From Zygnema cylindricum (lineage: Eukaryota > Streptophyta > Zygnematophyceae > Zygnematales > Zygnemataceae): 64,000 nucleotides of DNA. The DNA lies in contig JBBHKE010000793.1 in assembly GCA_037447655.1 (NCBI GenBank), forward strand, positions 239,597 through 303,596, given 5' to 3'. The notes below the pieces were generated by a model. It saw nothing but the letters and a program-made list of their open reading frames with translations, was not told where the DNA came from and did not search any database. Numbering within the stretch: position 1 is the first letter of the stretch; each line of letters begins with the position of its first letter. The translations under genes were made by a program, and so were the position numbers. Below, in pieces: positions 12,890-24,449 of this stretch.

Positions 12890-13121
12890 ATTAACATTAG
12901 TTTTTTTTTTTTTTCAGTCCGAACGGTTCACTTGTGAGGACCTCATCAAACCGTTCGCCATTGAAGCCTTTCTCACTTGGTTCCGGCGATGTGTCATGTT
13001 GCTCCGGTTGAGGAGTAAGAGTTGGTGCAGGAGACCAAACATGTTTATTTTTCTTCCCCATAATAGCAACACTAGCCAGATTCTACTCACAAAATATCAC
13101 ACAAACTCAATAGCAACACCT

Positions 13122-13133
13122 GCTCCGATACCA
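13122..13133 (-). other. Primer-binding site, initiator Met tRNA
   Basis: TGGTATCGGAGC on the minus strand, two bases after the 5' LTR. This is one base from the usual plant copia site TGGTATCAGAGC, complementary to the 3' end of initiator Met tRNA. Confidence 0.85.
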
Positions 13134-13135
13134 AT

Positions 13136-13814
13136 TGTTAAAAGCACAAGGATCGACTCAATTCACAAACAATAAACTAAGATGATGCACAGCGGAAGCT
13201 TATACAGGAATAAATCTTAATCACCTCACAACAAACCACATTGACAAAATATAAATATATTAAGCCGAGGCTTTTCGAAAACAATCTCTCACTCTTAGCA
13301 ATCTAACTCACTCAGATTTCTAACTCACATTGAACACTTATTCTCACTCACACTCACTCACACAAAATTCATTTAGATGGATGATATCTTCCCCAACTCT
13401 ACTCACTCACTAAATACTCACTACCATAATAAAGAACAAGTACAAGTGAAATCAATACATCGCAAACAATCCCTAAACATAACGACCAGATGCACTGTGA
13501 GTGCGCCTGCCATAGTCGGCAACATCAAGCTACCTCTAACCTGACAACTCTGCTCACTTCGTGCAGGATCGTAGCAGGATCGGTTGTACAAAGGTATTGC
13601 CGCTTCGTCGTACACATAAAATATTCCCGTGGACGAAAAGATTGCGTCACGCTTCGCGAACCAACATCTCTCCAAAATCGTCCCACGCTTGATTCGTACA
13701 ATTTAACCGACAAGTACAGTACAGAACGAAACAAAACATAAATGTCCCACTGAAATGAACCAAACACTTTGTGGCTCGATTTCTGCCGACGCCGATTCGT
13801 TCAATATCCTAACA
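13136..13814 (-). repeat. 5' LTR of the gag-only retroelement
   Basis: On the minus strand it starts TGTTAGGATATTGAACGAAT and ends TTTTAACA. It carries the promoter side of the element. About 679 bp, clearly alignable to 9773-10525 along its length. Confidence 0.85.
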
Positions 13815-14019
13815 CTTTCCACGCGTAAACATTTAACACGTCTGGCGATTGGCCAGTCTCCTCCCTGAGGAGAATAGCTAATCACTGGACGAAGTAACCG
13901 CTTGCTTCGAAAACACATAATCGGACGGTCAACGTTGTTGCCCAAAAGTTTGGAAAATCTTGACGAATCTCCAGTAATCATGTTTTATATAAAAAAAAAA
14001 CAGTTCGGCTCTGTACGAA

Positions 14020-14400
14020 TATGAGCTGGATATGTACGGAAACGTACTTTTTCCAGTAATGAACCCCACTTTTCGCCTGATGGAGGTTCACAATTAGTGT
14101 TCTTAACTATAATTTGAGTTCACGGCGTTTTCGCCAAGAAAGATTTAACTTATGCACATAGCTCTAATTTAAGTACGTTTTTCCATGGTGTAGCCGGTAT
14201 AGCCCGTCTTTACATAATCGATGCTTGAACATGAGAGAACTCGTGTGATTTTCCATCCTCTTTATCACTAAGAATCAAATCTGAGTGCGCTTTTTTCGTG
14301 TCGGCGCACTCAATTTTGCATGTCGACGCCCTTACCGACACTCTTTGTATACGACTGTACGAAATAACGAGCAGTTTAGTACGGCATGACACACAGTGCG
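14020..14400 (-). repeat. Interspersed repeat, also at 54900-55620
   Basis: The minus strand matches the plus strand of 54950-55165 (GTCGACATG...GAGTGCGCCGACACGAAAAA). It then continues to match 55535-55620 (CTCTAATTTAAGTACG side, TTTTCGCCAAGAAA). Both copies can be read as a peptide containing ECxDTKKxHSDxILSxK, but neither sits in a long frame. Class unknown. Confidence 0.55.
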
Positions 14401-15356
14401 TATATCAACGTAAAAAATAAAAAAAACAATTTAACTATTAAATTCATTAATTATATTTTAGGTTCGAGGGTCAAAATTAGGGGGGCGCCGAATTAGCGTT
14501 ATTAACGCTAATATCGATTCACGTTGTAATTGTAGCCGTTCAAACACATGCAATGAGAAATCCAATCGATACGGCCAATATGTAGTGATCCGTACGGTAC
14601 TTGTTTATGTACCATGAATCCCGGTGATTGAAGTTTCGTGCTTCAGCTGAGCGCCTCAACAGCTGACGAACTGATGACCTCCTGTACACAGAAATCGACA
14701 GACCCTAAATGAACTTTATATCCTCACCGTTAATTGTGGTATATTCCCGCTGTGCTGGCAATCAGCACCGACATCGTTATCTTCCGCCTCTGACAAAAGG
14801 ATCGAAGCCTCAGAAAGATGTATTTCTGATGGAACCTCGGCATGTATTGTACAATCCGTAAATTCAAATATGCTTAGAAACGTTTCTATGCTTAAATGGA
14901 TTTAACAGTCTTGTAAATTTAAAAAGCATACAAGCCACGTGGATGTGCTTATGAGAGACGCTACAGTGGTATACCTTGTCAGCAACGGCTAAATGCCGAA
15001 GTAGATATTTCTGGCATTCTCATCGACGGTCATCATGCGGACGACATTTTGATTTTTTTTCGTGGGAGAGCAAGTTGCGGACATATAGTACAGTACTGTA
15101 CTGTACAGTACAGAACTGTATTGTAGCTCCGCATTTTGTAAGCGCAGACGTGGTAAATTATGAACGGTTTTAGTGTTTTACGTGTCTGCTACTGTACTTA
15201 CCTGTACTGCACTATGTTTAACGCCGCACAACACTTCCAAAGGATGCACACATTAACATGTAAAGGAACCAGTTTAATAAATGTACGGCATTACATAAGT
15301 CATAACATGGCTTCTCCACCAATCGGCCTATTGCTTACAATTACTTCGCCCATAAA
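14401..15356. other. Intergenic, MITE end only
   Basis: A lone Tc1/mariner-like terminus lies near 14490-14535 (GCCGAATTAGCGTTATTAAC then CTAATATCGATTCACGTTGTA). Short GTACAGTACTGTAC-like palindromes lie at 15085-15125. No gene seen. Confidence 0.4.
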
Positions 15357-15359
15357 TTA

Positions 15360-16321
15360 GGGTATTTTCGCATGTGGTAAAGTTACAGTTATTTCGTGTC
15401 GTTTTCCTTCATAACTTAGAAAAAAACGAGAAAATCCGCAGCCGTACCAAAAAATTGAAATTAGCACCGTACAAGTTACATTACAGTGAAACTTTAGACG
15501 TACGTAAGTTTGTCGACTAGCGCGATGCAATTTGTCGTTTAGCGCATTTCGACCCATTTTCGCGTCCTTTCATCACACGTTCAAACTTTACGTCAAATCA
15601 CCTCGCGAGGTGATTTTAAATATAGTCCAAAAAGGAGAGCGAATAGGAAGATGTTGTCGCACATGTCAGATTTTTTGACAATTTTTGTCCGCGGAGTACC
15701 AAAAAAAAAACCCACTGCACGTTTCCAACCTATGCGTGACTTTTTTCCGTGCGCTTTTTTCCGTACAGGGCCCGTGGAGGGGGGTTTCGACCAACTGACG
15801 CCATTTCGCAAAAGCGAAGATGGTGAAAGCGCCTCTCTTTCTCTCCCTCTCCACCTAACGCGTCTATCTCACAATTCTTGCAATGAAAAAAGGCAAGAAA
15901 GGTATCAAATGAAAGATCTATGAAAAATATTTGTTTTGGCTGTCTTTTAGTTTAATTTGATGGCAAGTAGAGTGAGAACGGACGAAAAAACAAAATCGGG
16001 AAACCATGGCGGAATGTTTTGGAATTAGTGACGTCAACGCTATCATAAGTACGCGTGACGTCAAATGTCACAAACCCTAAACATCTACAATGTCACAAGT
16101 AGGTAGACGTCTACAACCGTCTCTATTTTGTAAACGTCATCGATTGTCGCGAGTTTTGTACTCGTGTACAATCGTCACAAATTACACCCACGTCTACATC
16201 CGTCACAATTTTAAGTTACGATTTCATTTCTTTACATACGAATGCTCTGAAAATTGTACGGAGAATCTTCGCTAAAAAACAAAGTAACAAGACTAAGTTT
16301 CGGTTACATGCGAAAACACCC
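15360..16321. mobile_element. PIF/Harbinger-like non-autonomous element, copy 1
   Basis: Terminal repeats GGGTATTTTCGCATGTGGTA and TACATGCGAAAACACCC, flanked by TTA on both sides (15357-15359, 16322-16324), the usual Harbinger target. The copy at 62030-62815 matches at both ends and in the middle (GCGGAGTACCAAAAAAAAAA, CACGTTTCCA). The right half has repeated TGACGTC/ACGTCAC and CGTCTACA phrases. No transposase. Confidence 0.7.
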
Positions 16322-16324
16322 TTA

Positions 16325-17062
16325 GTCATTTACAGAATTCTAGACAAAAATATCAGTCTGTACTGTAGCAGAAAGCAAAACGACACGTATATGCCGACAT
16401 ATGTACGAATTCTTGCTCAAGTGACGCACTTTATACGGATTCAGGGTCTTGTATCGCCAGAGTTTCAAAGTTTCAAACACTTTTTGACCTTCCGTACAAC
16501 AAGCCGTTGTATCGTCTGACAAAGTGACTAGTGACATTGCATAGATTGTTGCTAGAAACGTTTGAACCAAGCAATCGGCAATAAAAAAAAAAAATGTGTG
16601 AAAAAAAGAAAAATAAATGTTAGAAAAATAGTACCAAGCCGGTGTTTACTGTACGGAATGGGGCTTAAAATTTGAAGTACAATGGCAATTTTAAGCTTCA
16701 CACTTCTGCTTCTTCCTTTTCGCTCTGATAAACTTTTAGATGTAACTTTTGACTTTTGACTTTTAACTTTTGAGTCAATAGACGGAAAAAAAAAGTGGAA
16801 AAAAAGTGCATCAAAAAAGCTTGCCGAAGTCACGTAGGTATCACTTGGCTGCAACGTTCACCTCCACCAATACGATTAGAATCAATATACGCAACCTCGG
16901 GCCATCAGGAAAATTACGCCTCGTTTACCACTAGACGATACCGATTCTACTTCTGACCAGAATTACATAACTTGCAGCTAATAATCTGCCATACTGATTT
17001 TGACAAGCTCCATCTTCCACTATCTGTTCGTTTCTGCAGCCTGAACAAGCAAGAAAGAAGCC
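16325..17062. other. Upstream region of the YqgE-like gene
   Basis: No other gene seen. 16580-16800 is AT-rich with short repeats of ACTTTTGACTTTTGA. The promoter of the gene at 17063 must lie in the final few hundred bases, but I see no clear TATA box. Confidence 0.3.
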
Positions 17063-19919
17063 ATGGCTGCGGTAACGAAGCAATGTTCTGCTATACATTT
17101 TAAGTCAATATGTTCTAATCCTATGGAGACTGTTAACGGAAGAATGATAGGTGATACGAAAATGTATGTCTCTGTCAATATTGCTGTCAAAGTAGCATGT
17201 AAGAAACAGTTTTCTTGCTCATTGCCAGTTCCTGAAGCTGCTGTTACTCCTCTCCAAAGTGGTATCAAGATCCAAGGACAGTCGTTAACAATAAAAAAAT
17301 CCGCTTTTTCCAAGTTTTTGTCAAAGGCGCAGAAAGGTTTGTTTTGTGCTTCTTGCGTTTATGGAGTTTTTCTCCATTGCCAGCAAATTCTTGCATTTTT
17401 GCTTATTTATTTTGGTAATCCATGTCTTTTCTATTCTAGAATTGATTTCCAGTACTCTATTGTTAAAAAGATGCACTCAGTTTAGCAATAGTGGAGGTTG
17501 ACGACCATTGGAAAAAGCGTAACTTAAAGAATAAACTTGATAGAGTTGCTGTGTCTTTGTAGCTTTGTCATTTTGCCTAGGAAATTTGTGTGCTAAATTT
17601 TTTTGATGGTAATGCTCAGATTCTACTATTATCTCTGCATATGTAGAATCGATTTGACAGAAAATAAAGTGGCCATTGTTTGAGTAGTAAAAAAAAACCT
17701 TATGTACCTTGTTGTAACAACATTGTTATAGAAAAGACTAAGCACCCGTTTCAGGATTGATCTGTCGCCCAAAAATGTTTTTTTTTTGAGTGCTACAGAT
17801 GGCCCTCGTATTACTTTCCTTAATAGCTACGAACAGTGCATTTAGATTTGTGGAATTGTTGGTTTTCTAATACCTATATTCTCAGCCACGGACTTTTTTG
17901 CCGCATCAAGAAAGCTGATTGTATTTTCTCTGTTTTAGCAGCTATGCTGCTTGCCACTATTTGTGTGAATAACACTACTTCCAGTTGCGACTTTTTTTGT
18001 CCGAAATTATAAAATAGTTATAACATTATTTAAACGAATGTACTTAAATCAGCCACATTGTTGTGCATTAAATTAGTATTATTGACACTAATAGCGCTCA
18101 AATACCTTTAATTTCTTGACACTAATAGGGCCTGGCAGTATACTTTCCTAGTAGCTCGCACTCCATGGGTTTATTATACCTTTGAACCCATTTTAGTGAT
18201 GCCTTCAGTGTATTTTCTGTCTGTTTGCATGTTTGAAGATATCCATTTTGCTTGTTGCAATTTGACCGTGTTGGCTGTGGTTGTACATATTCGTTTTGAG
18301 TTGTGGTTATGCATACGGTGATGCTCTGTTTTGTAGTCAGAAAAGCAACTTGTTCTTCACCGTGTGTTTCACTTGAAGGCACAGTGATCCATAGCACCGC
18401 ACAAAGATTCCTACTGGTTTGCAGGATAGTAATGTTCATTGTTCATTGTTCCTTGTTTCTTGTTGCTTGTGCATTGTTCCAAAAATCAGGAGAGTTGTTT
18501 TTTGGTTCTATCCATGCATAATAAGGTTTCATGTGGTTGCTGAGTCATTCCGTTTGTATCTCCTTTGATCCGTGTCTATTTACTATTTGTACTGAATGTC
18601 TTATTATGTTCGTTGACCAGGAGTCCTTCCGTTTTGTCTCCTATGACCCTGTCTTTTTAATTTGTATTGAGTTATCGTGTTAGGTTCATTGTGTCCAGAC
18701 ACTCAATTCATTATTATCGTTTCCTTCCTTTGGTATAGACCTGTCCACAATAGACGAGTCCCTTGTCCAGTTTGACTAGGAACATTAGAATTACTTGGAC
18801 ACTAATAGGGTCATTTCGCGTACGTTGTAACCGGCGATACTGGCGCAGTAATTATAGTAATTGTACAGAAGAATTAACGATTTTGTGAAAGACTTGTATT
18901 TTCCTGTACGATAACACTGATTACTGGCTATTATTGGCAGTAATAGTGCACATATAATTACCCTATAAGGTATGACGAATTAATAAGTGTCCATGCATGA
19001 CATTTTCTGACATTCTTTGGGTGTCTGATCAACAGGTAGGAAGTGGAGTACAGTATACTGCGCTATCGCTGGAAAAGGAGGTCCCGGAGAAGCCCTTCCT
19101 GGGCCAGAAGATGGTGACTTAGATGCTATCTATAGCAATCAGTCTTTTTTTCATCCAGCTTTTGCGTCAGCTTCTCGTGAAAGGGATTGGCGAAGCTTTC
19201 GCTCCCAGCTTGTGGTTATGGAACAGCGCATGGAGAAAAAAGCAGAAGAGAATCGTGGCCCAGAAAGATCTGGTATAGGCAAACGGAGAAAGGATGATGC
19301 ATGGACTGTTGCATCAGGTGGTAGAGAACGAAGAAGATGGGCGCATGCAATCCCTGAGATTGAAAAGGGTTGCATATTGGTAGCCACTGAGCAACTTAAT
19401 GGATATGCTTTTTTTGAGAAGTCCGTTATTCTTTTGCTCGGCCACGAAGGAGACGAGGCGCCCTATGGTCTAGTTTTGAACAAGCCCTTGAGTCGTAACA
19501 TCGGCTCTGTAAAAGGAATGGACGATGAATTGATGCGAGTTTTTGGATCATGCTCAGTCAACATTGGTGGTCCTTTGGATACTCGGCGATTTTTACTGCT
19601 TCATGGAGTACAGGATGTAGAAGGATCCGATGAAATTCTCCCTGGAGCGTATTGTGGAACCATGTCAGCCATGGAAGCTGCTTTGTCTGCTGTAAATATG
19701 CAGGTAGCTCGACCCGATGATTTTCGGTTCTTCTTTGGATATGCTGGCTGGGATACAAAACAGTTGCAGAAGGAAATTAAGTTAGGATGGTGGCATGTGG
19801 CAGCCTGTAGTACTGACATCCTTTTGAAAAACGGTCATGACAAACTTTGGGAAGAGGTTCTTCAACTCATGGGAGGGAAATACGCCAAATCGGCACGCAC
19901 AGATATGAAGGAGAGCTGA
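17063..19919 (+). CDS. UPF0301 (YqgE/AlgH-like) protein, plastid-targeted type (2 exons, 385 aa)
   Basis: Exon 1 is 17063-17336 and exon 2 is 19036-19919. The 1.7-kb GT-AG intron interrupts a Gly codon in phase 1 and the frames join exactly. Residues 1-95 are Ser/Lys/Val-rich and poor in acid, as in a chloroplast transit peptide, followed by KWSTVYCAI. Residues about 195-385 are the DUF179/YqgE fold: GCILVATEQLNG, FEKSVILLLGHEGDEAPYGLVLNKPL, NIGGPLD, FFGYAGWDTKQLQKEI, and WWHVAACSTDILL. Plant homologues have the same layout of long N-terminal extension plus YqgE domain. The biochemical role is unknown in this family, so none is assigned. The intron holds a MITE terminus (TTGACACTAATAGCGCTCAA near 18083) but no alternative exon that I can support. 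Confidence 0.92.
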
Positions 19920-21480
19920 TTTTGGTTTTTCAGCACAAAATATTAATGCTAGTAAAGGACTTCCTCAAACTCCATCGGATTTTTCTGCCTCTGTTTTTCG
20001 AGCAACAGAGATGAAGCTTAGGAGTCCAAAAGTGCTTTGGATGTCTTTGACAGCCTTTTGCAGAATTTGATGTGATATTTGAGAGAGAAACTTCGTACGC
20101 AAATGCATCCATGATAGAGATGTAATTGTCAATAATCGGTCTCCATTAGGCCAAAAACCTATTGAAACTGACATCAGTACAAACAATCGCCCATTTGATG
20201 TGCAATGATTCGGAGATTGTTATTTTCAAGTTCGTAGATGTTTCATCGGACTAAATTGTTATTGTGACAATGGACCATACGCAGTTGACCACCCCTTTTT
20301 CTGAGGTGTACTCCAGAAGGCCATTTAATTTCAAAAAAGTATCATGAAAATTAAATTTTCACTTGTATAGGGGGAGTTCCCAGAAGAGGTTTGTAGAAAA
20401 GGCGCAGCTTTGAGGATTTTATTATTGGACTTTCGCATGGATGATGAAGTCAGATTGACAGTTTTAGGCAGGTTGACTCTAATAGAAATCATAAATTTAG
20501 TGATAAATAGTATACTTAAGACAAGCATTCTGCAGCTAAACTTTTAGGTTCTCATTTGGGTTTGATTTTAAGGCTGTTTCTTTCCTTTTTTTTTTGGGGT
20601 CTTGGGCCAGGAAGAGGTTGTTATGGTCGGATTGAGAATGCAACTATCATCATTTAATTTATTTTTGCATTGGTTTGGTTATTCGAAATTGATACCTGTG
20701 GTTTATCTCATCGCTAGTAATCATTATCGTTGGTATTTGTTTTTGCATCATCAACATATTGTAGCATTTGTTATTGCTGAATGATCCGCTCTTTCTGTCC
20801 AAGAACGTGTTAATTATCAAGTGGTAGTTGCATAATTGTATTACTTTATGCATTTGAGTTTATAATAATGTGAATGACGGAAAATCTACACCAATAAGAT
20901 TGGGAATGTGTTTTGTTTTATTCACTGTTCACTATACTCTGTCTTTGTTACTGCAGTCTACAAGATATAAAAACAATGTCTATGGTGTTTTCATGCCTTC
21001 TTATTTTGTGACTTTTTAGTAAAAGGAATAGGAAGAGGTTTTAGAGTGTTGTGTGGCTAATAGTGTTAATTTCAGCACCGATAATGATCTCAAGTGTAAA
21101 ATATAACCTACACTATTTGTGCTATTTAAATCTTTAAATCCCTGTCATATTTAAGAACAACTGTTATGGATATGTGAGCTTCTCTGCTAACTATGCTTAG
21201 TTGTCTTTGTCCGCTGTTTAGTCGTCTTCTTCAAAATTTTGAGCGCTTAACTGTGAAGTTTTGCTTCATTTCTGATGACTATTAGGCTCGATTTAGTTGG
21301 GCCAACTTTGGGGTCAGAAATGATGTTATCGAACTCTTAATGTCGTCTAATTCTTAATTTCTTCTAACTCTTAATGGCTTCAAACTCTTGACAGTCAGTC
21401 AATATGTGCTGTGTCACATCGTTGGTGATGTCATTGGTCTTCAAAGCTTGGATAAAGGTGATGGGGGAACACGGAGTATA
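19920..21480. other. 3' flank of the YqgE-like gene
   Basis: Contains the 3'UTR. No other gene or recognisable element was found. AT-rich single-copy-looking sequence. Confidence 0.3.
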
Positions 21481-21482
21481 TA

Positions 21483-21650
21483 GTTGCCGACGAGGGTAAC
21501 TCAGTGGTAAAACCTAGGACACGAGAGCTTCTAACACAGTGACCTGGAGGTGTGGAAAAAAAAAAAAACCTGACTTTGTTAAAAAGCGCAATGGAAAACC
21601 ATTTGAGTCCATGGGAACAAAAAGAGGCGACAATGCCATTTAGAGAACCA
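21483..21650 (+). repeat. Possible tRNA-derived SINE
   Basis: GAGGGTAACTCAGTGGTAAA resembles a tRNA 5' half with an A box. It is followed 40 bases on by CAGTGACCTGGAGGTGTGG, a weak B box, then an A run and GTTAAAAAGCGCAATGGAAA. The last part recurs at 27160-27230. Poor B box, so the class is tentative. Confidence 0.4.
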
Positions 21651-21719
21651 TTTCCAGCTACTTTTCAGCAACAAGGGAAAAGGTCCCTTTAATGAACTTG
21701 TAGACTTGTACTGGGAATA

Positions 21720-21808
21720 AATACTCTCCTCTCCTCTCCTCTCCCTCTCTCCTCTCTCTCTCTCTGTATGTATTTACATATGTCTATATCTATGTCTATA
21801 TCTATTTG
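21720..21808. repeat. CT-rich and TCTATA microsatellites
   Basis: CTCTCCTCTC tract followed by four-fold TCTATATCTATG-type repeats. Confidence 0.8.
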
Positions 21809-22390
21809 TAGTGCTCGAGTTGTGGAACCGGCCAAGGTGGATTTGCCACCTGTCACATACTGACAAAATTGTAGTTGTGAATGAGCCGAAAACGAGCGAT
21901 AATGGAAAAATGGACGGGAAAAATGTTTCGGATTTAACCCATGTACAAACAAATCTTCTCATCAAGCCTGTTTTTGCGATCGCATTTGATAACGTGAAAA
22001 TGATGGTTGAAGCACCGCAAATTTTGGTCGTTAAAAACCACATAATTCGTCCGACAGCCGCGTTTCGACCGTGTGAATGTACGATTTGTGTACGATTTGT
22101 CAGATTTTGTACGGAGATCTATATTAGTGTAAGCATGTTTGCGACCGACATTTTTTTTTTCCAAAGATCCAAATTACCATAATCAAACAATTAGAATGTA
22201 TGATTTTTTCCAAAATTTTCAAATTCTTAAATAGCGTACAGTCGTACACAACTGTAATTATTATTATACGCTAATCAAACTCCCACGCTAATAACGATTG
22301 GCGGTGTACCGAACTGTAACAACGCCATAGGTCCCATAGCGCATGGGATCACAAATGTAATGCCACGGCGGCATAAGCTTTGCTACGATA

Positions 22391-22410
22391 GCCACGTGGC
22401 TGTATATATA
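22391..22410 (+). promoter_or_regulatory. Palindromic G-box next to a TATA motif
   Basis: GCCACGTGGC directly followed by TGTATATATA. This looks like a compact light- or stress-type plant promoter, but no gene is seen downstream. It lies between two Tc1/mariner-like termini. Confidence 0.3.
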
Positions 22411-22450
22411 GCCGAGCCGTACTGTAATTCAATGTTATTTAATGGTATAG

Positions 22451-23004
22451 TACACCGTCAATCGCTATTAGAGTAAAGGAATAAATAGCGTAAAAAAAAA
22501 ATTAGTGTTATTAACACTAATCGGGAATTTATATTTTTTGAAAAAAAATATATATACTAATTAATCCCTAACTGTAATTTGGGTTGTCCTGAATAATAAA
22601 TACCCGCCCTTTCAGTGTCTACAGTAATATGTGTATTCGTACAAGATCTGACAATTCGTACGCCGTCGCGCTGTTCACACGGTCGACGGACGAACATATG
22701 AGAATGTGATTTTTTTCGACAAGTTCGCATCTCTTTCTTCCAGTGCATATTCACATGTGTGCGCAATAATGTTAAGTGTCTTTCTATGCCTTTGTAATTC
22801 AAAAAGTACCATTTCGTACCGAAATATCGTGTCCGTACTCCACACTATTTCCATCGCAGTGTACTTACATTATTAACGCTAATTGAAAAAATAACCTAAT
22901 TAGAATAATGTAAAAATAGAATTATGGATTGTATTTCAGGTTTTTTTTTTTGAAAAAAGGGCACCGAATTGGCGTTATATACTCTAATAGCGATTGACGG
23001 TGTA
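22451..23004. mobile_element. Tc1/mariner-like non-autonomous element, 554 bp
   Basis: Ends TACACCGTCAATCGCTATTA and TAATAGCGATTGACGGTGTA are perfect inverted repeats of 20 bases, each flanked by TA. Inside are secondary inverted phrases (TTAGTGTTATTAACACTAA). The long version of the family; no transposase frame. Confidence 0.85.
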
Positions 23005-23169
23005 CCGAACTGTACCATACTATTATTGATGTATTGTCGTATGGTACAGTACAGTACCACCGCCGCTTGATGACGTTTCGACTATTTATCCTTGACAGCT
23101 TTTCAATTAACAACCACATATATCTAGTTTTAATTTATTTGAGACAGCTACCCCAAAAGACCAGATGGT

Positions 23170-23594
23170 ATTTATATCGCCCTTTCCCCCAATGTTTGCA
23201 TATCCTCCTTTACTACGCCCCTTTCTCCGCCCTCTTTATCATTTCTCCTCCTGTTTTTTTACTTTCACGCGTTCTTCCTCTCTAACATTACTCTTCAACA
23301 CTATTACATCTTTCTCGTTCCTCCTCCCTCTCTCCCTCTCTCCTTCCCTCGCCCTCTCCCTCCCCCCTCCCACCTTTTGGATGGATGGATGGAATGAGCC
23401 TCAACGAGAAAGAAATGAGCTCGCCAAAACGGTAGAGGAACTTACCTTTTTTTTGTTGTTTTTTACTATTTTTTTGGTATGTATTTTTAACTTTTTTTTT
23501 TTGTTTTTTTTTATTTTTTTGGTATGTATTTTTAACTTTTTTTTTGTTGTTTTTTATTATTTTTTTGGTATGTATTTTTAACTTTTTTTTTGTT

Positions 23595-23630
<36 letters not shown>

Positions 23631-23840
23631 TTTTTTTTTTGTTTTTTATTATTTTTTTGGTATGTATTTTTAACTTTTTTTTGTTGTTTTTTATTATAAT
23701 TTTTTTGGTGTGTCTTTCTACACCCGGCTATCCGTGTTCCCATATTGTCCTATTGCGATTGTATATTTTTTTTCCTCATTTTTTTCCCTATTCTTTTTCT
23801 CCTTTTAACAGTTTTTTTTTTTTTTTTTTTTCTTTTCCAG
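23170..23840. repeat. Pyrimidine-rich tract and T-rich tandem array
   Basis: 23190-23370 is CT-rich. 23455-23715 has about four copies of a unit near 57 bp containing TTTTTTTGGTATGTATTTTT separated by long T runs. Open frames here are Phe-rich artefacts. Confidence 0.8.
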
Positions 23841-24111
23841 TTTTCTGCCTCATTTTCATAAGTCACATCAAGGGTCAAAAATGGTCCATCTCGGGATATT
23901 AAGTTTCGACTGCCCGGGATATTAAGTTTTGGTCGGCATATTAAGTTTTTGTTCCCCGACCATTACGTTTCGGTTGCCCGGATATTAATTTCAGGCTGCC
24001 CGAATATGTTTTCCCAACATACGATCTTTTCTTTTCTTGGAATGCTCCTTCCAACATTTTTTTGAAATTTTGAATTTGAATTTTACTTCCGACTGTTTTC
24101 CAAAATCAATA

Positions 24112-24205
24112 CTTCGAAGTCTACTTCGATCTCTACTTCAATTTCTACTTCGATTTCTACTTCAAATTCTACTTCGATTTCTACTTCAAATTCTACTTCC
24201 AATTT
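24112..24205. repeat. Tandem TCTACTTCGATT/TCTACTTCAAAT array
   Basis: Alternating 12- and 15-base units built on CTACTTC, at least eight copies. Confidence 0.8.
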
Positions 24206-24449
24206 TACGTTATTCGTTGTTCAAATTATTTTCCCGGTTGAATCAATTTGTGGTAAATATCATTTAAATTCTTCGTGGGCCTAAGTGTTAAAGTGAATAC
24301 CCCGCAATTTCAACCCTGGATAGGTCCTTTCTCCCTCTCTAGCCTCTCCCAAACCTCTTATGGCTCCCAAAACCTCCTCCAACGCCTATCATTCGGAGAA
24401 GAATGGGACTAGTGAATTAAAAGGGGGGAATAAAAGAAAGGAGACAATT

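Larger units (their letters stand above)
9773..13814 (-). mobile_element. Gag-only copia-class LTR retrotransposon (TR-GAG type)
   Basis: A complete non-autonomous LTR element lying on the minus strand. Two LTRs begin TGT and end ACA, and the element is flanked on both sides by the same 5 bp, CTTTC (9768-9772 and 13815-13819). A primer-binding site follows the 5' LTR and a purine tract precedes the 3' LTR. The internal region is about 2.6 kb and codes only for a broken Gag. No protease, integrase, reverse transcriptase or RNase H motif was found, and there is no room for them. It would need enzymes from an autonomous copia relative. The LTRs differ visibly, so the insertion is not recent. A hAT element is nested near the 3' end of the internal region. 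Confidence 0.85.

Noticed and set aside
23165-23902. Phe/Leu-rich frames
   Set aside because: Produced by poly-T and CT tracts; low complexity in every frame.
24270-24330. tRNA-like A/B boxes (AAGTGTTAAAGTG, TTTCAACCCTGG)
   Set aside because: Spacing and box quality are poor and no cloverleaf could be drawn.
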